Position numbers and translations under genes: made by a program
Assembly (NCBI GenBank): GCA_964556545.1
Contig: CAZKWE010000081.1
Location: 1 to 30,927, forward strand
Direction: 5' to 3'
DNA length: 30,927 bases
DNA from: JALSKU01 sp964556545
GTDB taxonomy: Bacteria; Campylobacterota; Campylobacteria; Campylobacterales; JALSKU01
The notes under the pieces: model-generated
What the model was told of the DNA's origin: nothing
Seen by the model: the letters and a program-made list of their open reading frames with translations, nothing else
Database searches by the model: none
In this document: one piece after another, positions 30,927-30,927 of the stretch
Layout of the letters: the number at the start of each line of letters is the position of its first letter
Numbering within the stretch: the stretch's first letter is position 1

Positions 30927-30927
30927 A

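Noticed and set aside
1..30927. CRISPR arrays, rRNA genes, insertion sequences
   Set aside because: No repeat-spacer pattern, rRNA sequence or transposase was found on either strand.

Overview
The window is an AT-rich stretch (about one third GC by eye) of a bacterial chromosome, almost certainly from the Campylobacterota (Epsilonproteobacteria). It has the rpmH-rnpA-yidD-yidC-jag-mnmE block, a DUF1104 periplasmic protein, and an htrA / response regulator / sensor kinase operon divergent from cbpA-hspR, an arrangement I recall from Campylobacter. Several two-component systems, many periplasmic c-type cytochromes and class I promoters that are little more than TATAAT with T-rich upstream DNA fit a free-living, respiring relative (Sulfurimonas/Sulfurovum/Nautilia type). 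I cannot name the genus from sequence alone.

Layout. 1-2721: 3' end of purQ, a membrane-anchored SH3-like protein, plsC, and a fluoride pair (DUF190 + crcB), all tightly packed. 2825-4678: htpG with its own promoter and a hairpin after it. 4777-9261: rpmH, rnpA, yidD, yidC, jag and mnmE, mostly overlapping. rnpA has no ATG/GTG/TTG at the conserved N-terminus and probably starts at ATT. 9333-13734: purL, an unknown secreted protein, and purH, ending in a bidirectional terminator. 13787-18651 (minus strand): a membrane diguanylate cyclase, a stand-alone degenerate GGDEF-like protein, a sensor kinase, an OmpR-type regulator and the HtrA/DegQ protease; the last four run as one operon from htrA. 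18825-20089: cbpA-hspR, divergent from htrA across a consensus promoter.

20219-22991: DUF1104 protein, OmpR-type regulator, sensor kinase and monoheme cytochrome c in an overlapping operon, then a separate small class I cytochrome c. 23030-30019: a redox island. On the minus strand a 778-residue cytochrome with twelve CxxCH motifs is followed by two CPYC periplasmic thioredoxin-like proteins, an OmpR-type regulator and a sensor kinase whose periplasmic domain carries a CxxC. Divergently, on the plus strand, lie a third thioredoxin-like protein (CFYC) and another monoheme cytochrome c. The right edge holds the 3' part of a hipA-type kinase gene.

The candidate undescribed system is 23030-30019: a multiheme electron-transfer protein co-encoded with three thiol-disulfide proteins and a two-component sensor that may read a thiol, metal or redox signal. 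Domain and motif calls come directly from the sequence; the system-level role is inference.
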